From positions 1 through 7,083 of the forward strand of contig QKIM01000372.1 of NCBI GenBank assembly GCA_003249585.1: a DNA stretch of 7,083 nt, given 5' to 3'. The notes under the pieces are model-generated. The model had not been told where the DNA came from, did no database searches, and saw only the letters and a program-made list of their open reading frames with translations. The DNA is from Deltaproteobacteria bacterium (GTDB taxonomy: Bacteria > Myxococcota_A > Polyangia > HGW-17). This document shows positions 1 through 6,258 of the stretch, one piece after another. Both the position numbers and the translations under genes were made by a program. Each line of letters begins with the position of its first letter. Within the stretch, counting starts at the first letter, position 1.

Positions 1-449
1 CGATCCATGGAGAGGGTCTTCTCGAAGGCGGCCTTGGCCTTGTCGTTCATGCCGCAGCGGTAGTAGGTCACTCCGGCGTTGTACACGAAAGAGGAGACCT
101 TGTCGGCGCCCTTCTCTTTGAGGAGTTCGTCGAAACGATCGGCGACCTTCTTGCAGCCGTCCTTGGGCCATCCCTTGTCGGCGAGCGCGTAGAAGTCCTT
201 GAGCACCGCGTTGAACTTGCGGATCATGGATTTGGAGACGACCTGCGCACCACGCGCCTTGCCGTTGCCGTTGTTGCCGGCGTTGCCGTTGTTGCCACTG
301 TTGCCGACGTTGGTGAAATTGGTCGGATCCTTGACAGGTCCGGTATTGCCGTTGTTGCCGTTGTTGCCGTTGTTCGGGGTGGTCTTCTTCCCGTTGCAGG
401 CGGAGGCGGCAAAAATCAGAACAAGAATGAGATATTTCAGGCTACGCAT
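1..449 (-). CDS. TPR-type lipoprotein, N-terminal 149 residues (partial, GltE/AglT-like?)
   Basis: The gene runs off the left edge, so only the N-terminus is visible. It starts at ATG 449-447, preceded by AAAGG (458-462) and AGGA (453-456). Residues 1-17 form a lipoprotein signal peptide, and the lipobox AASAC puts the lipidated cysteine at C18. The next residue is Asn, not the Asp that retains lipoproteins in the inner membrane of E. coli, so outer-membrane anchoring is possible but not shown. Residues 26-63 are an Asn/Gly-rich flexible linker. From about residue 72 a helical domain begins; residues 119-147 (SSFVYNAGVTYYRCGMNDKA and on) read as a TPR. Cysteines C99 and C132 could form a disulfide. 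The start lies 15 bases after the stop of the 1207-residue gene, so the two are very likely co-transcribed. A TPR lipoprotein directly after a ~1200-residue TPR protein recalls GltE (AglT) after GltD (AgmU) in Myxococcus xanthus. The lipoprotein call is firm; the Glt assignment is tentative. Confidence 0.85.
   Translation of the reverse strand, partial: MRSLKYLILVLIFAASACNGKKTTPNNGNNGNNGNTGPVKDPTNFTNVGNSGNNGNAGNNGNGKARGAQVVSKSMIRKFNAVLKDFYALADKGWPKDGCKKVADRFDELLKEKGADKVSSFVYNAGVTYYRCGMNDKAKAAFEKTLSMD
261..374 (-). repeat. Low-complexity Asn-Asn-Gly coding repeat (lipoprotein linker)
   Basis: On the coding strand this stretch is mostly AAC and GGC codons in a 9-base AAC-AAC-GGC periodicity. 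It encodes NNG triplets at residues 26-34 and again, with variants, at residues 49-63. The two blocks are separated by a non-repetitive piece (about residues 36-48). It forms the linker between the lipidated cysteine and the TPR-like domain. The near-identical units make it prone to replication slippage in whole codons, which would change linker length without breaking the frame. Confidence 0.8.
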
Positions 450-464
450 TGTTCCTACCTTTCC

Positions 465-3400
465 CTATCGAACGGGGTTGGTCATGATGGTCGCAGCGCT
501 GAGCTCAGGCTGCTTGTAATCGGGCTTGGCCCAGACTTCGTCGGAGAGCGGACTGGCGCTGCGCTTGATGGCAGCCAGCTCGTTCTCACAGAACTCGAAC
601 CACTCGTCGTAGCGGCCGGTCTTCTGGGCGGCCTTGACGCACGCCTCGAAACCGGTCTTGGCGAAGTCCATGAACTTCTCGGTGGCGTTGGAGAAGGTGT
701 CGCGGAACTGCAGACGGACGGTGATGTTTTTCTCGATGGCCTTGCCGAACCGGATGTTGGCGACCTTGGTGTGGAAGTTCTTGTAGATGGCGCCGAACCG
801 GCCGGCGGCGGGGACGTACCACTCGTTGGGCTTGTTGCGCCCGAGCTGGATACGGCCGACCTCTTCATAGAGCTTCTTGACCTTGGTCATGAGCTTGGTC
901 TGCTTGCCCATCCAGCGCTTGATACCCTGGAGGGATTTGTTGATCTCCTTGGTGCTGGAGGCCTTGAGCATGGGGACCTCGGCGGAGATGATCTCTTCGT
1001 AGTTGGCCTCGGCCAGATGGAACTTGGCCTGGGCGGCGGCGTTGAGGGCAGCCTCGATACGACGGTTCTTGTCAAAGGCGTCCATGGCGCCCAGGGTGGA
1101 CTTGCCGCCCTTCCATCTGTTGTATACCTTCACCGCGTTGGTGAAGTACTGGACGGCCAGCTTGAGGAGGGTACGCTTGCGGGAGAGGAAGACCACCTTG
1201 GCCTCTTTCCATGTATCGGTGGACGACTTCTTGGTCACGTAGACGATCTTCATGCAGACGCCGTATTTGGGCTTCACGGGGCAGCTGCGATCCCAGAAGT
1301 ATTTGCCGATACGGGAGTGGGCGCGGAGCAGCAGATCGTTGGTGCCGGTGACGGCCATTCTCTGGATGTAGAATTCGAGGTAGGCCTTGACCTTGTCTTC
1401 TTTCTTGCCCTCGTAGAAGCTGTGGAGCATGAAGAACATGGAGGCCATGTCACCCTTGAACTTGTTGGCGCCCATACGGTGGAGGCGGGTGATGAAGTCA
1501 CGGTTCTTGGCCTCGGCCTGCCGTACCTTGCCGGACCACCACAGGAGGGAGATCGCGCGGCGGGCGGCCTTGACGGCGTCGGGGTCGCGCGGATACTCTT
1601 TGAAGAACTGCTCATAGGCGGCGGCCGCCAGGTCGAACATGGCGATGCGCTCGAAGAGCTGGCCGATGATCAGGTTGGCGTTGACGATGTGCTTGTTCTT
1701 CTTGTTCGTCTTGGCGAACTTCCACTGCATCGTCTTGAGGGCGCGGATGGCCATACCGACCTGGCCGGCCTTGTCGAAGGCGATATAGGCAGAGTTGTAA
1801 TAGGTAATGATCTTGGTCGGAGAAGAGGAGGCCTCGTAGTCGCGGGCCATCTCCATGAGGAGGGTTCCGGCCTCGTTGTAGCGGCCCTCGCTGCCGCGCT
1901 TGGAGACCTCGTTCTCGAGGTTCTCGAGCTTGGCGCGGACGAGCTGGGTGCGGAGCAGACGGGACTTGCCGTCGGTGTTGAACATCTTGTTGAACCGCGG
2001 CTTGAGCAGCTCGGTGATCATGTCGACCATGTCCTCGAACCGGTCCTCGGCGTCGTAGGCGATCATCATGAAGTTGACGGCCTGGTACGCGTCCACCGGG
2101 TTGTCCTCGTAGGAGGTCATGACGGTGTCCTTGAACAGGGGGATGGCCTTGTTGAAATGGCGATGGATGTAATAGATCATCGCGCGGTTGTACTTGATGG
2201 TGGGGAGGAACTTCCCGCCCTTCACAAACTTCACATAGAGATCAAAGACCTCGATGACGTTCTTGAGCTGGGGAGAGATGGCCAGGTTCTTCTCGAATTC
2301 GGGGCACTTTCTGGTGAACTTGCGGCCCGCGTCTTCCATCTTCTTCTTGGCGTTGAGGCAGCTGCGGCGGCGTTTGTAGTCCGCCGCGCGCTTGTTGCGG
2401 TCCTTCTCGGTCTTGGAGAAGTCGACGGCGAGGACCTTCATCCAGCAGGCCACGGTGTCGTTACCGATCGGGACGCGCTGCTCCTCGAACTTCTTCTGGT
2501 CCATCTTGGCGGGCTTGCGGTTCCACTTGAGGAGCTTGGTGTACTCTTCGGCCGCGAAGCGGAAACGGTTGCGCAGCTCGATGGGGTTCTTGCCCTGGGT
2601 CTCCTCCTCATAGAGCTCGGCCAGACGATAGAGCAGGTAGGCGTAGTCACCGCGCATCTCGTAGGCGTCGTCATCGGAGGGGAAGTAGTTGAGGAACCGG
2701 TTGTAGAGCTTGGCGGCGTTGATCATGAGCGTCTTGCGCTCGTCGAGGCTGTTGGCCTTGCCCTTCTCAACGAGAGAGAACCAGCGCTTGGCCTGATCGA
2801 AGAGGGCTGCCTTGGCGAAGTCGCGGCAGACGCGGTACTGCATCTTGCTCTTGCCGAACTGCTTCTCGAGAGCGCCCATGGTGTTGACCAGGGTCTCGAG
2901 GGCGGTGGCCATCTTCTCGACGCGCTGATCGAGTTTGTAGCCGAGGTACACCTGACGCATCCACTCGCAGCGGTTGACGTCCTGGGGGAACCGGCGCATG
3001 AGGTCCTCGTAGATCCAGATCATGGAGGCCATGTTGCCCTGCGCGAAATATTCCTGGGCCAGCTTCACGTACAGAGGGCGGACGTACTGCTTGCCGAGCT
3101 GATGCGTGAAGAAGTTGTAGGCGAGGCTGCGGTTGCCCTGATAGGCGTAGGCCATGACGACTTCGTTACGGGCCTGGGCGCGCAGGGAGGCGCGCTTGGC
3201 CTTCTGGGCGACGAAGAGGAAGTGGGTCTGCGCCACCGGGTACTGCTGCATGTTGAAGTAGCACCACCCGAGCATGCGGCGGGCGTAGTAGTAGATGCCG
3301 GAGCCCTGGGCGTTGGAGGTCACGACCTTTTTGTAGTATTTGGTCGCCTTGCTCAGGCCGGTGCGGCCTTTCTTGAAGTAGAACTCGGCGAAGGCCAGGT

Positions 3401-4088
3401 AGACGTTGGGGACGAAGGTGGAGGTTGGATACCGGGAGAGGAGCAGACGGAACTTCTGCTGCATGATGTCCTGGTAGCCGAGCTCACGGGCGATGTCGCC
3501 GAGCTTGAAGAGAACCTCGTCCATGCGGTGCCAGTTCTGGAAGTTCTTGTTGGCGGCGATCCCGTTGAGGAGCTTGAGGGCGTTCTCCAGATACTTCTTC
3601 TGGCGGGTCATGTAGAGGGCCTTGAGCTGCAGCATCTTCTGCCGCTGGTCGCCCGTCGCTACCGTGAGCTTCTCCGTGACCTCACCCATCTTGAACTTGT
3701 AGATCTGCTCGAGCTGGACGAAGGCGTCGCCCATACGGAAGAGATATTCCACGCTGCGGATGTCTCCCGATCTCAGCAGGGCGATCTGTCTCTTGAGCTT
3801 TTTGATGAGCCCGACGAGAAGCGGGATCTTCATGTTCTGAACCTGTTTGGCCCGTTTGATGAAGTCTTCGTATTTGATGGAGGATTTGGCCTTCTCACGC
3901 TCTGCGTTGGCCTTTTTGATCATCTCCTCCTTGGAGAGATTGAAGCGCTTGTCGGCCTTGTAGGAGATCTTCCTGCGGTTGTCGTCGCCGTCTGTTTTCT
4001 TGCGGCGGTCCTTGCGGGCCGCGAAGGCGCCCACGGACTGAACCATGAATCCTGCCAGAGTGATCATCAAGAATAATCGTTTCACCAT
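465..4088 (-). CDS. Large secreted TPR-repeat protein, 1207 aa (GltD/AgmU-like?)
   Basis: The start is placed at ATG 4088-4086, because GAGGA (4094-4098) sits 5 bases upstream and the protein then opens directly with a signal peptide. Earlier in-frame ATGs exist at 4100 and 4139, but the latter lies in the loop of a hairpin. Residues 1-23 are a type I signal peptide (MVKRLFLMITLAGFMVQSVG, then AFA before the cut), so the product is periplasmic or exported. A very basic stretch (24-48) follows. Most of the rest looks like paired amphipathic helices. The clearest TPR-like units are near 189-222, 226-259, 263-296, 302-335, 338-370, 633-662 and 803-836. TPR arrays act as protein-binding scaffolds, and no catalytic motif is visible. 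Cysteines cluster late: C936/C945 and C1150/C1167. The stop is TAG 467-465, and a lipoprotein gene follows after 15 bases. Length and neighbours resemble Myxococcus GltD (AgmU), a periplasmic TPR protein of about 1200 residues. That is from memory; any deltaproteobacterial envelope scaffold is an alternative. Confidence 0.9.
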   Translation of the reverse strand: MVKRLFLMITLAGFMVQSVGAFAARKDRRKKTDGDDNRRKISYKADKRFNLSKEEMIKKANAEREKAKSSIKYEDFIKRAKQVQNMKIPLLVGLIKKLKRQIALLRSGDIRSVEYLFRMGDAFVQLEQIYKFKMGEVTEKLTVATGDQRQKMLQLKALYMTRQKKYLENALKLLNGIAANKNFQNWHRMDEVLFKLGDIARELGYQDIMQQKFRLLLSRYPTSTFVPNVYLAFAEFYFKKGRTGLSKATKYYKKVVTSNAQGSGIYYYARRMLGWCYFNMQQYPVAQTHFLFVAQKAKRASLRAQARNEVVMAYAYQGNRSLAYNFFTHQLGKQYVRPLYVKLAQEYFAQGNMASMIWIYEDLMRRFPQDVNRCEWMRQVYLGYKLDQRVEKMATALETLVNTMGALEKQFGKSKMQYRVCRDFAKAALFDQAKRWFSLVEKGKANSLDERKTLMINAAKLYNRFLNYFPSDDDAYEMRGDYAYLLYRLAELYEEETQGKNPIELRNRFRFAAEEYTKLLKWNRKPAKMDQKKFEEQRVPIGNDTVACWMKVLAVDFSKTEKDRNKRAADYKRRRSCLNAKKKMEDAGRKFTRKCPEFEKNLAISPQLKNVIEVFDLYVKFVKGGKFLPTIKYNRAMIYYIHRHFNKAIPLFKDTVMTSYEDNPVDAYQAVNFMMIAYDAEDRFEDMVDMITELLKPRFNKMFNTDGKSRLLRTQLVRAKLENLENEVSKRGSEGRYNEAGTLLMEMARDYEASSSPTKIITYYNSAYIAFDKAGQVGMAIRALKTMQWKFAKTNKKNKHIVNANLIIGQLFERIAMFDLAAAAYEQFFKEYPRDPDAVKAARRAISLLWWSGKVRQAEAKNRDFITRLHRMGANKFKGDMASMFFMLHSFYEGKKEDKVKAYLEFYIQRMAVTGTNDLLLRAHSRIGKYFWDRSCPVKPKYGVCMKIVYVTKKSSTDTWKEAKVVFLSRKRTLLKLAVQYFTNAVKVYNRWKGGKSTLGAMDAFDKNRRIEAALNAAAQAKFHLAEANYEEIISAEVPMLKASSTKEINKSLQGIKRWMGKQTKLMTKVKKLYEEVGRIQLGRNKPNEWYVPAAGRFGAIYKNFHTKVANIRFGKAIEKNITVRLQFRDTFSNATEKFMDFAKTGFEACVKAAQKTGRYDEWFEFCENELAAIKRSASPLSDEVWAKPDYKQPELSAATIMTNPVR

Positions 4089-4093
4089 TTCGT

Positions 4094-4098
4094 TCCTC
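4094..4098 (-). promoter_or_regulatory. Shine-Dalgarno deciding the start of the 1207-aa gene
   Basis: The coding strand reads GAGGA, then ACGAA, then ATG (4088-4086). The upstream ATG at 4100 shares bases with this site and has only pyrimidine-rich sequence before it, so it is the poorer start. The signal peptide begins exactly at the chosen ATG. Confidence 0.65.
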
Positions 4099-4114
4099 AT
4101 TTTGTTGGGAAGGT

Positions 4115-4156
4115 AAAACAAGACCCAATACGGCCACACGGGCCGTATTGGGTCTT
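4115..4156 (-). terminator. 16-bp perfect hairpin plus short T-tract (terminator or attenuator)
   Basis: Arms 4120-4135 and 4141-4156 are perfect reverse complements around a 5-base loop (4136-4140). Read on the minus strand, the hairpin begins 15 bases after the TAA stop (4174-4172) of the 579-residue gene and is followed by G and then TTTT (4118-4115). There is no comparable T-run on the plus-strand side, so it is oriented for minus-strand transcription. The T-tract is short, so termination may be partial. Only 31 bases separate the stem from the next start codon. Confidence 0.7.
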
Positions 4157-4171
4157 CAGTTACTCATCAGT

Positions 4172-5911
4172 TTATTTGCCCGTACCGCAACTGGAGCGCA
4201 CCACGAACCGGTAGTATCCGAGCTCGTCCTGCCAGTAGGCACCGCTGAAAGGCCAGATCACGTGTTCGTCGTCGACGGTGACGCCGAGAACCTTGACCTT
4301 GGGAGATTTCTGGGTCATGGCGCGGGCCGTGACCTTCTTCAGTTTGAGGTTATCGATCTCGATCTTGACGTCGCCGTACTGCAGCACGAGGCGGGTGAGC
4401 TCGTTGTCCAGGCGGAGCACGCGCTGACGGGCCAGCTTGCCGGCCTCGGGCTGGGCATTGGATTTCTGGAATTCCAGATCCTCTTTGATCTCACGGGCGA
4501 TGTCGGAGGTCTTCCAGGACTTGTCGGCACGATCGAGCTGCTTGATCTCGCGGGTCAACTCATCGAGGAACTCGATGCGCCGGTCAAAGGTGCGATCGTC
4601 GAGAGTGGACTTGATCATGCGCGAGAGCACGGGAGTGAGGCCGGCCTTGTCGGCTTTGACCTTCTTGATGTACTCGAAGTAGGCGTCGTTCTCTTCTTCG
4701 TCGCCGTTCTTGTGCTTGTCGGCCACGGCGCGGACACCCTTCTGCAGGGTGGGGTAGACGGAACCGAATTCGGCCAGGGCCTCCTCGGCGCTCTTCACGC
4801 GGCAGTTGTTGAAGTAGATAACCGCGCGGAGGATGAGGGTCTCGGGGAAGAAGAACTTCTCGAAGAAGGGGGCGTTGAGGGTGTGGATGTTGCCCAGGGC
4901 CTTCTGGTAGCCGCCGTAGTCCTTGTTGAACACGGGGCGGAGCATGGCGTCGAGGATGAAGTAGGCCCAGGACTCTTCAAAGAGGGACTGGGGCCAGTTG
5001 AAGCTCTTCCGGGGGATCTTCTCGTAGAAGGTGATGGAGTACTTCAGGTACTTCTCGGCCAGCTGGGCGAACTTGCGTTTGCGGGTCTGGGAGTAGCGGC
5101 CGACGGCGACGCGGCCTGCCTGGTAGTACACGCGGGCCAGGGAGAGGTTGGCCAGTTCGACGTAGTCCATGATGTTTTTGAAGTCGCGATGCTTCTTGGC
5201 GAACCGGAGGATCGCGTTGAAGCGCTTCAGGGCATCGACGGGCTTGCCGAGGCGGACGAGGGTGATGCCCTCGAAGAACTTGGCCCGCAGGAAATAGATG
5301 GTCCCCTCGGGCACCTTGGCAAAGAGCTCGGAGGCCTTCACCAGACGACCGGCGACATAGTGGTACCGGCCCAGGTAGTAGAGGAGCTGGGGCCTGAAGG
5401 GCTTCAGGGCCTTGGAGTCGAGGTACTCCTCTTTGTATTTGCCGATGAGAGGCAGGATACCGGCGGACTCGGGCATCTTCTTCTGCAGGGAGACCAGCCA
5501 TTTCAGGGTGAGCTTGTAGAAGGGATGGCTGTCGCCCAGCTCGACGATCTTCTCGAAGTAGTTCTTGGCGGCAGAGTAGTACCCCATGTGGTACAGGGAT
5601 TTGCCCATGTAGAACTGCGCGCGCTGCTTGATCTCCGAGGAATCGTCGGCGTTGTCCTTCGCCATGACCTGCTTGAAGTAGATCGTCGCGCTCTGGAAGT
5701 ACACCAGCGGGTTGTCGCTGGTGGGGGACAGAGCCTTCTTGTAGAAGCCCTCGGCGCGATCCATTTTCTTGGACTTCTTGATTTTGCTCACATCCTCGGC
5801 TTCAAAGGACATCTCGTCGTCCTTCTTCTTCTGGGCCATCGCCGGCAGGGCGATGCTCATAACTAATGCCATGGATATCAGGATGTTACATTTTCTCAGG
5901 ACAGTAACCAT
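4172..5911 (-). CDS. Secreted TPR-repeat protein, 579 aa (GltC-like?)
   Basis: The start is ATG 5911-5909, with AAGGAG (5918-5923) 6 bases upstream. An upstream in-frame ATG at 6007 would place the promoter inside the gene and bury the signal peptide, so it is rejected. Residues 1-26 are a type I signal peptide with a PAMA|QKKK cleavage site; C8 lies too early to be a lipobox. Helical TPR-like units lie near 97-123, 174-200, 206-236, 252-297 and 355-385. Residues about 437-525 are charged, helical and possibly coiled coil. The C-terminus (547-570) is a distinct aromatic segment containing WPFSGAYWQDELGYYRF, which does not look like a TPR and may be a small capping or docking domain. A single C575 lies near the end. 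No enzyme motif is visible, so a periplasmic scaffold role is inferred. It is the first gene of the minus-strand set and has its own promoter and hairpin. GltC, the periplasmic TPR protein of Myxococcus gliding, is a possible relative, but this is unverified. Confidence 0.9.
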   Translation of the reverse strand: MVTVLRKCNILISMALVMSIALPAMAQKKKDDEMSFEAEDVSKIKKSKKMDRAEGFYKKALSPTSDNPLVYFQSATIYFKQVMAKDNADDSSEIKQRAQFYMGKSLYHMGYYSAAKNYFEKIVELGDSHPFYKLTLKWLVSLQKKMPESAGILPLIGKYKEEYLDSKALKPFRPQLLYYLGRYHYVAGRLVKASELFAKVPEGTIYFLRAKFFEGITLVRLGKPVDALKRFNAILRFAKKHRDFKNIMDYVELANLSLARVYYQAGRVAVGRYSQTRKRKFAQLAEKYLKYSITFYEKIPRKSFNWPQSLFEESWAYFILDAMLRPVFNKDYGGYQKALGNIHTLNAPFFEKFFFPETLILRAVIYFNNCRVKSAEEALAEFGSVYPTLQKGVRAVADKHKNGDEEENDAYFEYIKKVKADKAGLTPVLSRMIKSTLDDRTFDRRIEFLDELTREIKQLDRADKSWKTSDIAREIKEDLEFQKSNAQPEAGKLARQRVLRLDNELTRLVLQYGDVKIEIDNLKLKKVTARAMTQKSPKVKVLGVTVDDEHVIWPFSGAYWQDELGYYRFVVRSSCGTGK

Positions 5912-5965
5912 ATTGGACTCCTTAACAAAACGAGGATCAATTTTGTCAAACGCTCGGTTAGGCGC

Positions 5966-5994
5966 AAGATAAGATGATACTCCGAATATTTCAA
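5966..5994 (-). promoter_or_regulatory. Sigma70-like promoter of the 579-aa TPR gene
   Basis: On the minus strand, TTGAAA (5989-5994) and TATCTT (5966-5971) are separated by exactly 17 bases. They match the -35 and -10 consensus at 5/6 and 4/6 positions. The area is AT-richer than the flanking genes. Transcription would start near 5959, giving a leader of roughly 48 bases that contains the AAGGAG ribosome-binding site. Confidence 0.5.
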
Positions 5995-6089
5995 GTAAAA
6001 AGGGCATCCCACTTGCTACTTTTGTGCAAAACTGCTACCCCTTCTTCCACTGACAGACCGCCTCAAACAGCCGTTTGTCGCCGGCGCCA

Positions 6090-6113
6090 CCGCCAGCCCA
6101 AGGGTTCTGGCGG
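6090..6113. repeat. Intergenic inverted repeat, 7-bp GC-rich stem
   Basis: CCGCCAG (6090-6096) pairs with CTGGCGG (6107-6113) around a 10-base loop. There is no T-run on either side, so it is not a canonical terminator. It may be a REP-like element or simply a chance GC-rich fold. Confidence 0.4.
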
Positions 6114-6223
6114 CCCTCACTCACGTAACCCATAGAAAACCGTGAGAATTGGGACATTGGCTCGTGCCGCGGCAGGATCTCCCTCCCTCAACAGAGAGCG
6201 ATCAAACACAGGCGGTATTCCCC

Positions 6224-6249
6224 GGAGGAGATCTCACCGGCACAGCCGG
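6224..6249 (+). promoter_or_regulatory. Displaced Shine-Dalgarno and mini-hairpin in the holB leader
   Basis: GGAGGAG (6224-6230) is the only strong ribosome-binding motif upstream of holB, but 28 bases separate it from the ATG. Part of it lies in the palindrome GAGATCTC (6228-6235). A small stem, CCGGC (6237-6241) with GCCGG (6245-6249) around a 3-base loop, lies between it and the start. Folding would shorten the effective gap to about 15 bases. Whether the motif is used is unknown. Confidence 0.3.
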
Positions 6250-6258
6250 CACACCGCC

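Larger units (their letters stand above)
5995..6258. other. Intergenic region between divergent genes, no gene found
   Basis: No open frame with a credible start and coding character was found on either strand. The region holds an imperfect inverted repeat at 6018-6033 and a 7-bp stem at 6090-6113. The leader of holB, with a GGAGGAG at 6224-6230, also lies here. No convincing sigma70 promoter for holB could be identified, so its transcription start is unknown. Confidence 0.6.

Noticed and set aside
771..4076. An 1101-codon open frame on the plus strand opposite the 1207-aa gene
   Set aside because: Its codons are the exact reverse complements of the minus-strand codons. It stays open because the real gene avoids TTA, CTA and TCA in this span, as expected from GC-rich codon use. 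The translation is a monotonous Leu/Val/Gly/Glu/His mix with no domain, whereas the minus strand has a signal peptide, ribosome-binding site and TPRs.
4089..4139. N-terminal extension of the 1207-aa gene to ATG 4139
   Set aside because: That ATG sits in the loop region of the 16-bp hairpin, has no ribosome-binding site, and would place 17 residues ahead of a clean signal peptide.
4148..5866. A 572-codon open frame on the plus strand opposite the 579-aa gene
   Set aside because: Same codon-register artefact. It begins inside the terminator hairpin and encodes low-complexity sequence without a recognisable fold.
5905..5952. Perfect TTGACA on the minus strand (near 5947-5952) as an alternative -35
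   Set aside because: The base run 16-18 positions downstream (around TTAAGG) is a poor -10 and coincides with the Shine-Dalgarno, leaving no leader for translation.
5912..6007. N-terminal extension of the 579-aa gene to ATG 6007
   Set aside because: The extension covers the predicted promoter and the AAGGAG site and would move the signal peptide away from the N-terminus.
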